The position numbers were made by a program, and so were the translations under genes. From Promicromonospora thailandica (lineage in GTDB: Bacteria > Actinomycetota > Actinomycetes > Actinomycetales > Cellulomonadaceae), in assembly GCF_024171955.1 (NCBI RefSeq), contig NZ_JAMTCS010000001.1, positions 372,001-436,000 of the forward strand: a stretch of DNA of 64,000 nucleotides, written 5' to 3'. Of this stretch, positions 1-10,539 are shown piece after piece (position 1 is the first letter of the stretch; every line of letters starts with the position of its first letter). The notes under the pieces are model-generated. The model was not told where the DNA came from. It made no database searches and saw only the letters and a program-made list of their open reading frames with translations.

Positions 1-796
1 GCGCGAACCGGTAGTTCACCTCGATCGTGCACGCGTCGGGGATGACGTTGCCCGCGATGCCGCCCTCGATCCGCACGGCGTTCAGGCCCTCCCGGTAGAC
101 CAGGCCGTCGACCTCGACCTCGCGCGGCTCGTAGGCCGCGAGCCGGGCGAGCACGGGCGCGGCGGCGTGGATGGCGTTCTCGCCGGTCCACGCGCGCGCC
201 GAGTGGGCCGCGACGCCCCGGGTGCGCACCTCGACGCGCATGGTGCCGTTGCAGCCGCCCTCGATCCCGGCGTTCGAGGGCTCGCCCAGGATCGCGAAGT
301 CGCCGCGCAGCAGGTCCGGGTGGTTCCGGGCCAGGCGGCCGAGGCCGTTCAGGGCCGAGTCGACCTCCTCGTGGTCGTAGAAGATCCACGTGAGGTCGTG
401 CGCCGGCGCGCTGCCCGGCGCCCCGAGCTCCGCCGCCAGCGCGAGGGCGACGGCCACCCCGCCCAGCATGTCGACGGTGCCGCGGCCCCACAGCACGGCG
501 TCGGTGCCGGTGCCGTCCAGGCGCGTGGGCAGGTTGTCCGCGACGGGCACGGTGTCGATGTGGCCGGCGACGACCACGCGCCGGTCCCGGCCCAGGTCCG
601 TGCGGGCGACCAGGGCGTCGCCGTCGCGCACCACGTCGAGGTGCGGCAGGCCGCGCAGGAGGGCCTCGATCGCGTCCGCCAGGGCCTTCTCCGAGCCGCT
701 CACGGACGGGATGTCGCACAGCGCGCGCGTGAGGGCCACGAGATCGGCGTCGGGGCCGGTCGGGTCGGGCAGGGCGGGGGCGGTCACGGTGTCCAC
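1..796 (-). CDS. dapE: Succinyl-diaminopimelate desuccinylase (3' end outside window)
   Basis: M20-family zinc peptidase that hydrolyses N-succinyl-LL-diaminopimelate in the lysine/peptidoglycan (DAP) pathway. About 265 residues are visible from the N terminus; the C terminus lies beyond base 1. The sequence shows the metal-binding motif [15 protein letters not shown], then [11 protein letters not shown] and [12 protein letters not shown], which are hallmark M20 metal-ligand and catalytic-glutamate segments, then [18 protein letters not shown]. The GTG at 796 is chosen because an actinobacterial -10 (TAGGGT, 808-803) lies exactly 6 nt upstream with no Shine-Dalgarno, as expected for a leaderless mRNA. 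A second GTG at 787 is possible. It is divergent from dapD, the enzyme that makes the upstream succinylated intermediate, which fixes the pathway assignment. Confidence 0.93.
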   Translation of the reverse strand, partial: MDTVTAPALPDPTGPDADLVALTRALCDIPSVSGSEKALADAIEALLRGLPHLDVVRDGDALVARTDLGRDRRVVVAGHIDTVPVADNLPTRLDGTGTDAVLWGRGTVDMLGGVAVALALAAELGAPGSAPAHDLTWIFYDHEEVDSALNGLGRLARNHPDLLRGDFAILGEPSNAGIEGGCNGTMRVEVRTRGVAAHSARAWTGENAIHAAAPVLARLAAYEPREVEVDGLVYREGLNAVRIEGGIAGNVIPDACTIEVNYRFA

Positions 797-838
797 AGGG
801 CAACCCTAGGCGCTGGTCACGCCGGTTAGGCTGGGCGC
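797..838. promoter_or_regulatory. Back-to-back leaderless promoters of dapE and dapD
   Basis: Only 42 bp separate the two start codons. Towards dapD, TAGGCT (827-832) is followed by 6 nt and the ATG at 839. Towards dapE, TAGGGT (808-803 on the minus strand) is followed by 6 nt and the GTG at 796. TANNNT placed 6-7 nt before the start codon with no Shine-Dalgarno is the known signature of leaderless transcripts in actinobacteria. No good -35 box is visible for either. Confidence 0.7.
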
Positions 839-1786
839 ATGACGACCGCATGGGGCTTCGGCCTGGCCACGATCGCCGACGACGGCACCACTCTCGACAC
901 CTGGTACCCCGCCCCGGCCCTCGGTGACGCCCCGGCCGGCGTCACGCCGCCCGGGTCCCTGTCCGCGCTCGCCGGCACCGACGACGTGCGGCGCGTCCGG
1001 CACGAGGTCGTGACCACGCAGATCGACCTCGCCGACCCGCCGAAGGACGCGTCCGACGCATACCTGCGCCTGCACCTGCTGTCGACCCGCCTCGTGCGGC
1101 CGCACGGCCTGAGCCTCGACGGCATCTTCGGCGTGCTGGCCAACGTGGTCTGGACCAGCGCCGGCCCGTGCGCCGTCGAGGGCTTCGAGGAGACCCGGCT
1201 GCGCCTGCGCGCCCGCGGCCCGGTGACGGTCTACGGCGTCGACAAGTTCCCGCGCATGGTCGACTACGTGCTCCCGTCGGGCGTCCGCGTCGCCGACGCC
1301 GACCGCGTGCGCCTCGGCGCGCACCTGGCCCCCGGCACCACGGTGATGCACGAGGGATTCGTGAACTACAACGCAGGCACGCTCGGGGCGTCCATGGTCG
1401 AGGGCCGGATCTCCGCGGGCGTCACCGTGGGCGACGGCTCCGACGTCGGGGGCGGTGCGTCGATCATGGGCACCCTGTCGGGCGGCGGCAAGGAGGTCGT
1501 GTCCCTCGGCGAGCGGTGCCTGCTCGGTGCGAACGCGGGCCTCGGTATCCCGCTCGGCGACGACTGCGTGGTCGAGGCGGGCCTCTACGTGACCGCGGGC
1601 ACCAAGGTCACCATCCTGGGCGCGGCCGTCGACCCGACCGGCGACGGCACCGCGGCCGTGAAGGCGCGCGAGCTCGCGGGGCGCAGCAACCTGCTGTTCC
1701 GCCGGAACTCGACCACGGGCACCGTCGAGGTGCTCGACCGCACCGGCGTGGGGATCGAGCTGAACGAGGCGCTGCACGCCAACTGA
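839..1786 (+). CDS. dapD: 2,3,4,5-tetrahydropyridine-2,6-dicarboxylate N-succinyltransferase
   Basis: Converts tetrahydrodipicolinate plus succinyl-CoA to N-succinyl-2-amino-6-ketopimelate in the succinylase branch of DAP/lysine synthesis. The 315 residues match the long actinobacterial DapD form. The C-terminal half is a left-handed beta-helix (hexapeptide repeats) running from about residue 150, for example [50 protein letters not shown] and [16 protein letters not shown]. The N-terminal part carries the family-specific domain with [13 protein letters not shown]. The ATG at 839 follows a leaderless promoter. Its divergent partner dapE catalyses a later step of the same pathway. Confidence 0.95.
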   Translation: MTTAWGFGLATIADDGTTLDTWYPAPALGDAPAGVTPPGSLSALAGTDDVRRVRHEVVTTQIDLADPPKDASDAYLRLHLLSTRLVRPHGLSLDGIFGVLANVVWTSAGPCAVEGFEETRLRLRARGPVTVYGVDKFPRMVDYVLPSGVRVADADRVRLGAHLAPGTTVMHEGFVNYNAGTLGASMVEGRISAGVTVGDGSDVGGGASIMGTLSGGGKEVVSLGERCLLGANAGLGIPLGDDCVVEAGLYVTAGTKVTILGAAVDPTGDGTAAVKARELAGRSNLLFRRNSTTGTVEVLDRTGVGIELNEALHAN

Positions 1787-1845
1787 TCCCGCCCGATCCA
1801 ACACGCTGACCCACCGCACGACGCCCCGCACCTCAGGGAGCACGC

Positions 1846-2802
1846 ATGGCACTCCTGGCGGCCGGCCCGCCGGCCCCCACCCCTGCCGCGCCGCGACGCC
1901 CGGTCCGGCGCGCCCTCAAGTACCTCGTCGCCATCGGCTCGGTGTGCGCGGTCGCGACGGTGGGCGTCGTCGTCGGCCTCAACCGGCTGAGCGGCGGCGG
2001 GCCCGTCACCGAGCGCTGCACCGCGGAGCTGGACGGTTCGGACTGGTTCCTCTCGCCCGACCAGGCGGACAACGCCGCGCTCGTGGCGGGCACGGCGGTC
2101 GCGCGCGGCCTACCCGCGCGGGCCACGACGATCGGCCTGGCCACGGCACTGCAGGAGTCGAAGCTCATCAACATCGACCACGGCGACCGGGACTCGGTGG
2201 GCCTGTTCCAGCAGCGGCCCTCGCAGGGCTGGGGCACGGCCGAGCAGATCATGGACCCGGTGTACTCGACCAACGCGTTCTACGACGTGCTCGTGAAGGT
2301 CGAGGGGTACGAGGACATGGCGGTGACCGACGCCGCGCAGACCGTCCAGCGCTCGGCCTACCCGCAGGCGTACGCGCAGCACGAGATGCGGTCGCGGGCC
2401 TGGGCGTCCGCGCTGACCGGCAACTCGCGCGGCGTGCTGTCGTGCGAGCTGGGTCCCGTTGCGGACGCCGACCAGAAGGCGCCGGACGCCGCGCGTGACG
2501 TGGTGGCCGGCCGCCTGGGGCGGGACCTCGGCCTGGCACCCGCGACCGCGCAGGCCGACACGAGCCGGCAGGACCCCGCGTCGTCGACGGTGACGGTGGA
2601 CGCGACGCCGCTGTCCCCGGACGACCCGGAGCGCGGCGCGTGGGCCACGGCCCAGTGGGCGGTGGCGACGGCGCAGGCCACGCAGGCCGTCGAGGTGCGC
2701 GTGAGCGACCAGGTGTGGCTCCGGGACGAGGCGGGCTGGCTGCCGGCGGACTCCCGGCTGGCCCCCGGCGAGGTCCGCATCACGGTGGACGTCGCCGAGT
2801 AG
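1846..2802 (+). CDS. Membrane-anchored protein with lysozyme-like fold, function unknown
   Basis: A 318-residue protein with a short proline/arginine-rich cytoplasmic N terminus, one transmembrane segment at about residues 25-47 and an extracellular remainder. Residues about 75-190 contain TAVARGLPARATTIGLATALQESKL, HGDRDSVGLFQQRPSQGWGT and an aligned helix, resembling the lysozyme/transglycosylase-like fold (glutamate in ALQES, then GLFQQ) seen in an uncharacterised actinobacterial family that databases sometimes mislabel. The C-terminal 100 residues are Ala/Asp-rich with no recognised domain. It follows dapD by 59 bp with a GGGAG-type ribosome site before the ATG and may be co-transcribed. 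A role at the cell wall is inference; catalytic activity is not established. Confidence 0.7.
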   Translation: MALLAAGPPAPTPAAPRRPVRRALKYLVAIGSVCAVATVGVVVGLNRLSGGGPVTERCTAELDGSDWFLSPDQADNAALVAGTAVARGLPARATTIGLATALQESKLINIDHGDRDSVGLFQQRPSQGWGTAEQIMDPVYSTNAFYDVLVKVEGYEDMAVTDAAQTVQRSAYPQAYAQHEMRSRAWASALTGNSRGVLSCELGPVADADQKAPDAARDVVAGRLGRDLGLAPATAQADTSRQDPASSTVTVDATPLSPDDPERGAWATAQWAVATAQATQAVEVRVSDQVWLRDEAGWLPADSRLAPGEVRITVDVAE

Positions 2803-2806
2803 CCCG

Positions 2807-2842
2807 CCGCCCCCGCCGAGGTGGTCACCGGGGCGGGGGCGG
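2807..2842. terminator. Bidirectional hairpin between convergent genes
   Basis: An 11-bp perfect stem (CCGCCCCCGCC at 2807-2817 with GGCGGGGGCGG at 2832-2842) and a 14-nt loop lie between the stop codons of the lysozyme-like gene and the peptide ABC ATPase. There is no T-tract, which is usual in very GC-rich actinobacteria. Confidence 0.6.
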
Positions 2843-2849
2843 ACCGGGG

Positions 2850-4667
<1,818 letters not shown>

Positions 4668-4669
4668 GC

Positions 4670-5668
4670 TCAGTCCTTGGTCCGGTTCTGGCGGGGGTCG
4701 AAGGCGTCACGCAGGCCGTCACCGATGAAGTTCACGCACAGGGCGATGGTGAGGATCATGATGCCGGGCCACCAGAACAGCCACGGCCGGGTGGAGAACG
4801 CGGCCTGGTAGTCGTGGATGAGGGTGCCGAGCGAGGTGTCCGGCGGCTGCACGCCGAAGCCGAGGTAGCTCAGCGACGTCTCCAGCAGGATCGCGCTCGA
4901 GATGGAGAGCGTCGCGGACACGATGATCACGCCCACGGCGCTGGGCAGCACGTGCCGGGTGATGATGCGCCAGGCGCCCGTGCCCACGGCCCGCGCGGCC
5001 AGCACGAAGTCCCGCTCGCGCAGCGAGAGCACCTCGCCGCGCACCAGGCGGGCGAGGCTCGTCCAGGTGACGAGGCCGAGCACGAGGGCCAGGCCCCAGA
5101 TGCCGGAGTCGCCGGCCATCCGGCCGAGCACCGCGGCGACGGCGAGCAGCGGGATGATGATGAACACGTCGGTGACGCGCATGAGCACCGACTCGACCCA
5201 GCCGCGGTAGAAGCCGGCGAGGGCACCGACGACGGTACCGACGATGGTCGAGACGATCCCGACGGAGAACGCGATGATGAGCGAGAACTGCGTGCCCCGC
5301 ATCACCAGGGCGAAGTAGTCCTTGCCGCCCGTGTCCTGGCCGAACGGGTACTCCCACGTGGGCGCGCCGTCGCCGATCTTGTCGTACTGCAGCGTGTAGT
5401 CCTTGGGCCACCAGCCGGGGATCGGGCCCACGCCGATGGACGTGAAGGCCACGACGACGAGCAGGCCGAGCACGATCATCGACGTGATGGCACCCCGGTG
5501 CCGGAAGAACCGGCGGGCCACGAGCTGGCCCTGGCTGTAGGACTTGTCCTCGGTGGGCAGCGGCGCGGCGGACCCGCCGGCCGCGAGGCCGACGGCGTCC
5601 GTGCCCGACGCCGAGATCTGCGGCTCGTAGTCCTCGCCGCCCGGGTTGCTGTTCCTGATGTCACTCAT
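4670..5668 (-). CDS. Peptide ABC transporter permease (DppC/OppC type)
   Basis: Inner-membrane subunit of the peptide importer, 332 residues. After an approximately 50-residue polar N terminus it has about six membrane spans and the EAA loop RAVGTGAWRIITRHVLPSAV (about residues 228-247), which docks onto the ATPase. The N-terminal PF12911-like segment (VARRFFRHRGAITSMIVLGLLVVVA) is typical of OppC. The ATG is preceded by AGGAGA. It sits between the B-type permease and the fused ATPase in one operon. Confidence 0.92.
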   Translation of the reverse strand: MSDIRNSNPGGEDYEPQISASGTDAVGLAAGGSAAPLPTEDKSYSQGQLVARRFFRHRGAITSMIVLGLLVVVAFTSIGVGPIPGWWPKDYTLQYDKIGDGAPTWEYPFGQDTGGKDYFALVMRGTQFSLIIAFSVGIVSTIVGTVVGALAGFYRGWVESVLMRVTDVFIIIPLLAVAAVLGRMAGDSGIWGLALVLGLVTWTSLARLVRGEVLSLRERDFVLAARAVGTGAWRIITRHVLPSAVGVIIVSATLSISSAILLETSLSYLGFGVQPPDTSLGTLIHDYQAAFSTRPWLFWWPGIMILTIALCVNFIGDGLRDAFDPRQNRTKD

Positions 5669-5695
5669 GTGTGTGTCTCCTGCCGTGGCCCGCGC

Positions 5696-7216
5696 TCAGC
5701 GCCGGATCCGGGGGTCGAGGGCCGCGTACGCGAGGTCTGCCACGAGGTTCATCACCACGGCGGCGATGCCCGTGACGAGGAAGAACGCCATGACGGGCGC
5801 CGGGTCGACCGCGTTGAGGCCGTCCTGGAACAGGGCGCCCATGCCCTTCCAGCCGAACACCTGCTCGGTGATGACCGCGCCACCGATGAGCGCCGCGAAG
5901 TCGAACGCGACGATCGTCGTGATGGGGATCAGCGCGTTGCGGAACGCGTGCTTGACGATGACCTCGCGCTCCGACAGCCCCTTGGACCGGGCGGTGCGCA
6001 CGTAGTCCTGGTTCAGTGTCTCCAGCATCGACGAGCGCGTGTAGCGCGAGTGCGTCGCCACCGAGACGAGGGTGAGCAGCACCGTGGGCAGCAGGATCTG
6101 CGTGCCCATGTCGAGCACCTGCTCCCAGAAGTCACCGGTGAAGTTCGGCGTCTGCGAGCCGATGGTCGAGATGGGCCGCGACTTGATGCCCAGGAAGCTC
6201 GACCAGTTCGCGATGAGGATGTCGGCCACGACCAGGATGCTGGTGATGACGCCCGTGATGCCGGTGACGAGCATCGCCTGCCGCCGCGCGAACCCGCCCC
6301 AGGCGGCGCCGATGCCGGCCGAGACGAGCAGCGTGAGCACGAACAGCCCGGCGAGCAGCAGCCACGACGGCTGGTTCACGAGCAGCGGCGCGAACGCGAG
6401 GTAGGCGACGGTACCGACCACGGAGGTGGTGAGCGCCGCGTACAGCACGCGCCGGTTGCGCAGGCCGGCCACCAGGGCCGTGACCAGCACGCCTGCGGCC
6501 GCCGAGACCAGGAGCACGCCGCCCAGGCCGAACGTCGGGTTGCGCCACCAGTCGAGCGCGTTGAACACGAACAGCACGACCGCGACGAACGCGAAGGCGC
6601 CGACCCCGGTGACCAGGCGCCGTCGCCTGGTACCGCCGAGCACGGCCTGGAGCACGAAGCCCACCACCAGCGCGGCGACCACGATGGTGGTCGGTGCGTA
6701 CTGGCCCACCGCGATCCAGTTGTTGTACTGGATGGCCGCGAACTCCTTGAGCAGCGTCGCCGCCCAGAACACCGGCAGCGAGAAGAAGAGGAACGCGCTG
6801 AACGTGACCACGTAGTCGAAGCCGGAGTACTGGCGGATGGCCGTGAGGATGCCCAGCGCCACACCGACGACGATGGCGAGCAGCGTGGCGAGCGTGATGA
6901 GCCGCAGCGACGATGCCGCGGCCTGCTGCGTGAGTCCCAGCACGTCGACGCCGTTGATCGTCACGCCGAGGTCGCAGCTGCCGGTGAAGCATCCGGCGAC
7001 ACCCGTGAGCCAGTCCCAGTACCGCTCGAACGGGTTGTCGTCGAGCCGCAGCAGCTCGGCCCGCTGGGCCATGAGCTGCTCGCGGTTCTGCGCGTTCGAC
7101 TCGCGCAGGTCCTTGAGCGGATCTCCTGAGTTGATGACCAGGATGAACATGAGGAACGAGGCGCCCAGCAGGACGAGCGCCGAGACGCCGATGCGCCGGA
7201 GGATGAACTTGAGCAC
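5696..7216 (-). CDS. Peptide ABC transporter permease (DppB/OppB type), enlarged
   Basis: Inner-membrane subunit of the same importer. The N terminus (LKFILRRIGVSALVLLGASFLMF) and C-terminal EAA loop (ARSKGLSEREVIVKHAFRNA) are classical OppB, but the protein is 506 residues against about 310-340 for the usual family. The extra length is a hydrophobic block at about residues 150-330 with roughly five additional predicted membrane helices between the normal second and third spans. The start codon is GTG. It is separated from the upstream binding-protein gene by a strong hairpin, so its expression is probably lower than that of the binding protein. Confidence 0.9.
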   Translation of the reverse strand: MLKFILRRIGVSALVLLGASFLMFILVINSGDPLKDLRESNAQNREQLMAQRAELLRLDDNPFERYWDWLTGVAGCFTGSCDLGVTINGVDVLGLTQQAAASSLRLITLATLLAIVVGVALGILTAIRQYSGFDYVVTFSAFLFFSLPVFWAATLLKEFAAIQYNNWIAVGQYAPTTIVVAALVVGFVLQAVLGGTRRRRLVTGVGAFAFVAVVLFVFNALDWWRNPTFGLGGVLLVSAAAGVLVTALVAGLRNRRVLYAALTTSVVGTVAYLAFAPLLVNQPSWLLLAGLFVLTLLVSAGIGAAWGGFARRQAMLVTGITGVITSILVVADILIANWSSFLGIKSRPISTIGSQTPNFTGDFWEQVLDMGTQILLPTVLLTLVSVATHSRYTRSSMLETLNQDYVRTARSKGLSEREVIVKHAFRNALIPITTIVAFDFAALIGGAVITEQVFGWKGMGALFQDGLNAVDPAPVMAFFLVTGIAAVVMNLVADLAYAALDPRIRR

Positions 7217-7355
7217 GGGTTGGCCCTTCGAGGCGGACGCAGCACGGCGTCTGCTGAGAGGAATGCGATCAGTGGGTCACTGTAGGGCAAAGGATGAAAA
7301 GTGCCGCCATCGCCGCAGCCCGGAGCAAGAAATTATCCGGAGGGGCGCGGACAGC

Positions 7356-7393
7356 CCTGCGGGGAAGGGAACAGGCGCTCCCTTCCCCGCAGG
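7356..7393 (-). terminator. Intercistronic hairpin between binding-protein and permease genes
   Basis: A perfect 15-bp stem (7356-7370 with 7379-7393) and 8-nt loop lies 19 nt beyond the binding-protein stop codon and 140 nt before the permease start. Strong hairpins here usually attenuate or stabilise, so that the binding protein outnumbers the permease. No T-tract is present. Confidence 0.65.
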
Positions 7394-7411
7394 TCCTGCT
7401 TCAGGCTCGCG

Positions 7412-9226
7412 TCAGGAGGCGCGGGCCCACTGCTCGGCGTTCCAGACGATGCCGCTCTGCGCGGCGGTCGGACGCACGTTCTCCACGCTGGAGCTGCTCG
7501 CGATGACGCCCGGGTGGGCGAACAGCGGGATACCGAACAGGGTGTCCCACAGCTGCTTCTCGATCACGACGACCTGCTCGGCGTGCACCGCCTCGTCCGT
7601 GGTGCCGGCCAGGGTCTTCCAGGCCTCGTCCACGGTCTCGTCGGAGTACTTGCCGTAGTTCTGCGGCTGGTCCGTCGCGTAGATGTTCTGGCCCGAGGCG
7701 ATCTGGCCCGAGCCGGCCCACGCGAAGAGCGCGACCTCGTAGTCACCGTTCGGCAGGTCCTTGTCGAAGAAGTCCTCCGCGGCGGAGTCCTCGACGTCGA
7801 AGCCGACCTGGTCGCACGAGGACTTGATGGCCTCGACCTCGGCGGCACGGCGCGGGTTCGGGGCGGCGTAGCCGATCCGGACCTTGGTGCCCTCCTCGAG
7901 GCCGGCGGCCTCGAACTTCTCCTTGGCGGCGTCGAGGTCGACCTCGTCGTAGCGGCCGTCGTAGGACTGCGAGACGACGTCCTCGTAGTTCTCCTGGAAC
8001 GGGAAGACCTCGCGGGCGTTCATGACGACGGCCTCGGGGTCGATCGGCTGGATCAGGTCGTCCACGATCTTCTGGCGCGGCACGCAGAGCGCGAACGCCT
8101 CACGGGCCTCCAGGCTGTCGGAGAAGATGCCCGAGCCGAAGTTGAAGTCCAGGTGCTCCCAGGTCAGCGTCGGGCTGCTCTCGACCGTGACGGCGTCGCC
8201 GAGCTGCTCGAGCTGCTGCACCGTGTCGACCGTGGGGCCGTTCGGGTTGATCGCGTCGAGGTCACCGTTGGCGAGGGCCTGGATCTGGGCGTCGGCCGCG
8301 ACGAAGCGGAACGTCAGCTCCTTGGTGGCCGCCGGGGTGCCCCAGTACTGCTCGTTCGCCTCGAGGGTGATGTACTGGCCGGCCTGCCAGCCGTCGGCCT
8401 TGAAGTTGTACGGGCCGGTGACCGGGGTCAGGGCCGGGTCCGGGACCTGGCCCGGCTGCGACAGCCAGCCCTCGTTCCAGAACTCGGCGGCCTTCTTCAG
8501 GACGCCCATGTCGAGGTCCTGGATCGCCGCGACGAGCTCCTCGGTGGAGACGCCGGCCTGCTCGGCCACGACGTGGGCCGGGAACGGCGAGCTGATCTGG
8601 ATCTTCCAGTCGGCGTAGACCGTCTCGTAGTCGTAGGTGAACGTCTTGGCGTCCGGCGAGTCGGCCTGCGGGCCCTCGGGCACGTAGTCACCCAGGGTCA
8701 GACCCGAGATGTGGTTGAACAGCGGGGTCTCCGTGCCGTCCTCGGTGACCTTGCCGTCCTCGGTGATGGCCTGCGCGGCCCAGTCGAGCACGTAGTCCGC
8801 GTAGGTGACCGGCGTACCGTCCGACCACACGGCCTCGTCGTTGAGGGTGTACTCGACCTGCAGCGGGTCCTCGGAGACGGCCTCGTAGGTGCCGTACGAC
8901 TCGTCGGTGCAGATCGAGCCGTCGTCGCCGAAGTACCAGAAGTTGCTGAACAGGCGGTCGGTCACCGCGCTGTTGTACGTGGAGTAGGTCTCCGGGGTGT
9001 TCGAGTTGTAGCCGAGGAACTCGTCCTCGACGGACACCTTGATCTCGCCGTCAGCGGTGGCCACGTCACCGAGGTCGGCCTTGCACGGGCCGTCGGCCGC
9101 CGCCGAGGTGGCAGTGCTGTCGCCCTCGGCCGGGTCGTCGCTGCCTGCCGGGCTGGTGCACGCCGAGAACAGCAGCGCGCCACTGGCGGCCACTGCGACG
9201 GCGGCGCTCAGTCGCCTGATCTTCAA
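7412..9226 (-). CDS. Peptide ABC transporter substrate-binding lipoprotein (family 5)
   Basis: Extracellular lipid-anchored receptor for peptides, 604 residues. It has a lipoprotein signal, positively charged KIRRLSAAVAVAASGALLFSAC, with the lipobox cysteine at about residue 22, then an acidic Ser/Thr/Ala linker. The SBP_bac_5 fold follows, with EYTLNDEAVWSDGTPVTYADYV near residues 130-150 and a C-terminal region with ARASC-type ends. The start is TTG at 9226, chosen because GAGGAGG lies 4 nt upstream and the signal peptide begins there. It is the first gene of the importer operon. Confidence 0.92.
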   Translation of the reverse strand: MKIRRLSAAVAVAASGALLFSACTSPAGSDDPAEGDSTATSAAADGPCKADLGDVATADGEIKVSVEDEFLGYNSNTPETYSTYNSAVTDRLFSNFWYFGDDGSICTDESYGTYEAVSEDPLQVEYTLNDEAVWSDGTPVTYADYVLDWAAQAITEDGKVTEDGTETPLFNHISGLTLGDYVPEGPQADSPDAKTFTYDYETVYADWKIQISSPFPAHVVAEQAGVSTEELVAAIQDLDMGVLKKAAEFWNEGWLSQPGQVPDPALTPVTGPYNFKADGWQAGQYITLEANEQYWGTPAATKELTFRFVAADAQIQALANGDLDAINPNGPTVDTVQQLEQLGDAVTVESSPTLTWEHLDFNFGSGIFSDSLEAREAFALCVPRQKIVDDLIQPIDPEAVVMNAREVFPFQENYEDVVSQSYDGRYDEVDLDAAKEKFEAAGLEEGTKVRIGYAAPNPRRAAEVEAIKSSCDQVGFDVEDSAAEDFFDKDLPNGDYEVALFAWAGSGQIASGQNIYATDQPQNYGKYSDETVDEAWKTLAGTTDEAVHAEQVVVIEKQLWDTLFGIPLFAHPGVIASSSSVENVRPTAAQSGIVWNAEQWARAS

Positions 9227-9458
9227 TGTTCCTCCTCAGGGGAATGCCGGGGCCGGACAACCGGCACGCGCCACAGCGCGCGACCGGGTGAGACGTCCGT
9301 CACCGTCATGGTTTCCGCTCACGCTACTCACGCGTTGGGAGGATTTGCCCAATTCCGCTGTCGGGCGGAACTGATCGTTACCGACCTGATATCGCCCCGT
9401 AGCGACATCGTCTCCGGGCAACAAAGGTGGAAACCAGGCGTTAACACCTTGGGTGAAA

Positions 9459-9899
9459 TCACACCCACCCGTGCGAACGCGCCACCGCGACGAAGACCCC
9501 GCGCGCGGCGAGCACCTGCTCGGCGGTGAGCGTCGGGACGCCCGCCAGCAGCACCTCGGTCACCTCGGCGGCGAGCTCGCGCTCGGACGGGGCCTCGCCC
9601 GCGGGACGCGCGGCGGCGTCGGGCAGCGGCGGCAGGAACGTGGGGACGCCGCCCAGGGCGCCCGGGCTCGCGCCGACGCCGGCCAGGACCGGTGCGGGCG
9701 CGACGAGGGTGACCGTGGACGCCTTCAGGCCCCGGTCGCCGTCCTCGACGGTGAAGTCCACGACCGCGCCGACGGCCAGGTGCCGCTTGTCGAACTCGAG
9801 GTCGTTCACGTGGATGAACACGTCGTCGCCGCCGGTGTCCGGAGCGACGAACCCGTACCCGCGCACCTCGTCGAACCTGATGACCTTGCCTTGAACCAC
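9459..9899 (-). CDS. Cold-shock-domain protein with C-terminal extension
   Basis: A 146-residue protein. Residues 1-65 form a cold-shock (OB-fold, nucleic-acid-binding) domain with VVQGKVIRFDEVRGYGFVAPD, DVFIHVNDLE and AVVDFTVEDGDRGLKA; the RNP1-like RGYGFV and RNP2-like DVFIH segments are clear. The remaining 80 residues are Ala/Pro-rich and end in a helix (LTAEQVLAARGVFVAVARSHGWV) with no recognised function. The GTG at 9899 begins exactly where the domain begins; GGCGGAG lies about 10 nt upstream. A TACACT -10 at 9942-9937 could drive it with a short leader. It diverges from a GNAT gene. Confidence 0.82.
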   Translation of the reverse strand: MVQGKVIRFDEVRGYGFVAPDTGGDDVFIHVNDLEFDKRHLAVGAVVDFTVEDGDRGLKASTVTLVAPAPVLAGVGASPGALGGVPTFLPPLPDAAARPAGEAPSERELAAEVTEVLLAGVPTLTAEQVLAARGVFVAVARSHGWV

Positions 9900-9993
9900 G
9901 ACACACACTCCGCCTCGTAAGAATCCCTGCGGATCGAGTGTAGGACGGTTGTCCAACTTCTCGCCGCCGGGCGCGCCCGCCGCGCACCGGCGT

Positions 9994-10005
9994 TAGCGTT
10001 CCTTC
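9994..10005 (+). promoter_or_regulatory. Leaderless -10 element of GNAT gene
   Basis: TAGCGT (9994-9999) is followed by 6 nt and the ATG at 10006, with no Shine-Dalgarno. This is the same layout as dapE and dapD. Confidence 0.6.
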
Positions 10006-10539
10006 ATGACGGTCCGCGCGCTCGGCATCCCCGAGGTGCTCCGGCGTGCCGACGAGCTGGCCCGCATCTACCAGCGCGCCTTCGGGTACTCGGACGAGCG
10101 GCGCGACCACTTCCGGGACGCTCGGCTCGCCTACCTCCCCCTGTACGACGGCGCACTCGCGCTCGGCGCCTTCGAGGGCGACGACCTGGTGGGGTTCGTC
10201 TACGGCTTCGAGTACCAGCCGGGCCACTGGTGGCCGCAGCAGGTGGGACCAGCCCTGGCGGACGCCGGGCACACGCGCTGGACGCAGGACGCCTTCGAGC
10301 TCAACGAGCTCGAGGTGCTGCCGGAGCACCAGGGCCGCGGGCACGGGACGGCGCTGCTGCGCGAGCTGCTCGGACAGGTGCCGCACCGGCACACCCTGCT
10401 GTCCACCACGGCCGACCCCGCCGACCGGGCCAAGGTGCTCTACCGCCGGATGGGGTTCGTGGACCTCCTGCCCGGCTTCCGCTACGCGGGCGTGACGGAG
10501 CCGGCCACGATCATGGGACGTCAGCGCGTCCAGGTGTAG
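10006..10539 (+). CDS. GNAT family N-acetyltransferase
   Basis: Acetyl-CoA-dependent acyltransferase of unknown substrate, 177 residues, a single GNAT domain. The acetyl-CoA pyrophosphate loop is ELEVLPEHQGRGHGTALLREL (about residues 102-122, Q/R-x-x-G-x-G/A motif), and the final strand-helix is VLYRRMGFVDLLPGF. The start at 10006 is supported by a leaderless -10. Its 3' end overlaps the next gene tail-to-tail by 19 bp. Confidence 0.88.
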   Translation: MTVRALGIPEVLRRADELARIYQRAFGYSDERRDHFRDARLAYLPLYDGALALGAFEGDDLVGFVYGFEYQPGHWWPQQVGPALADAGHTRWTQDAFELNELEVLPEHQGRGHGTALLRELLGQVPHRHTLLSTTADPADRAKVLYRRMGFVDLLPGFRYAGVTEPATIMGRQRVQV

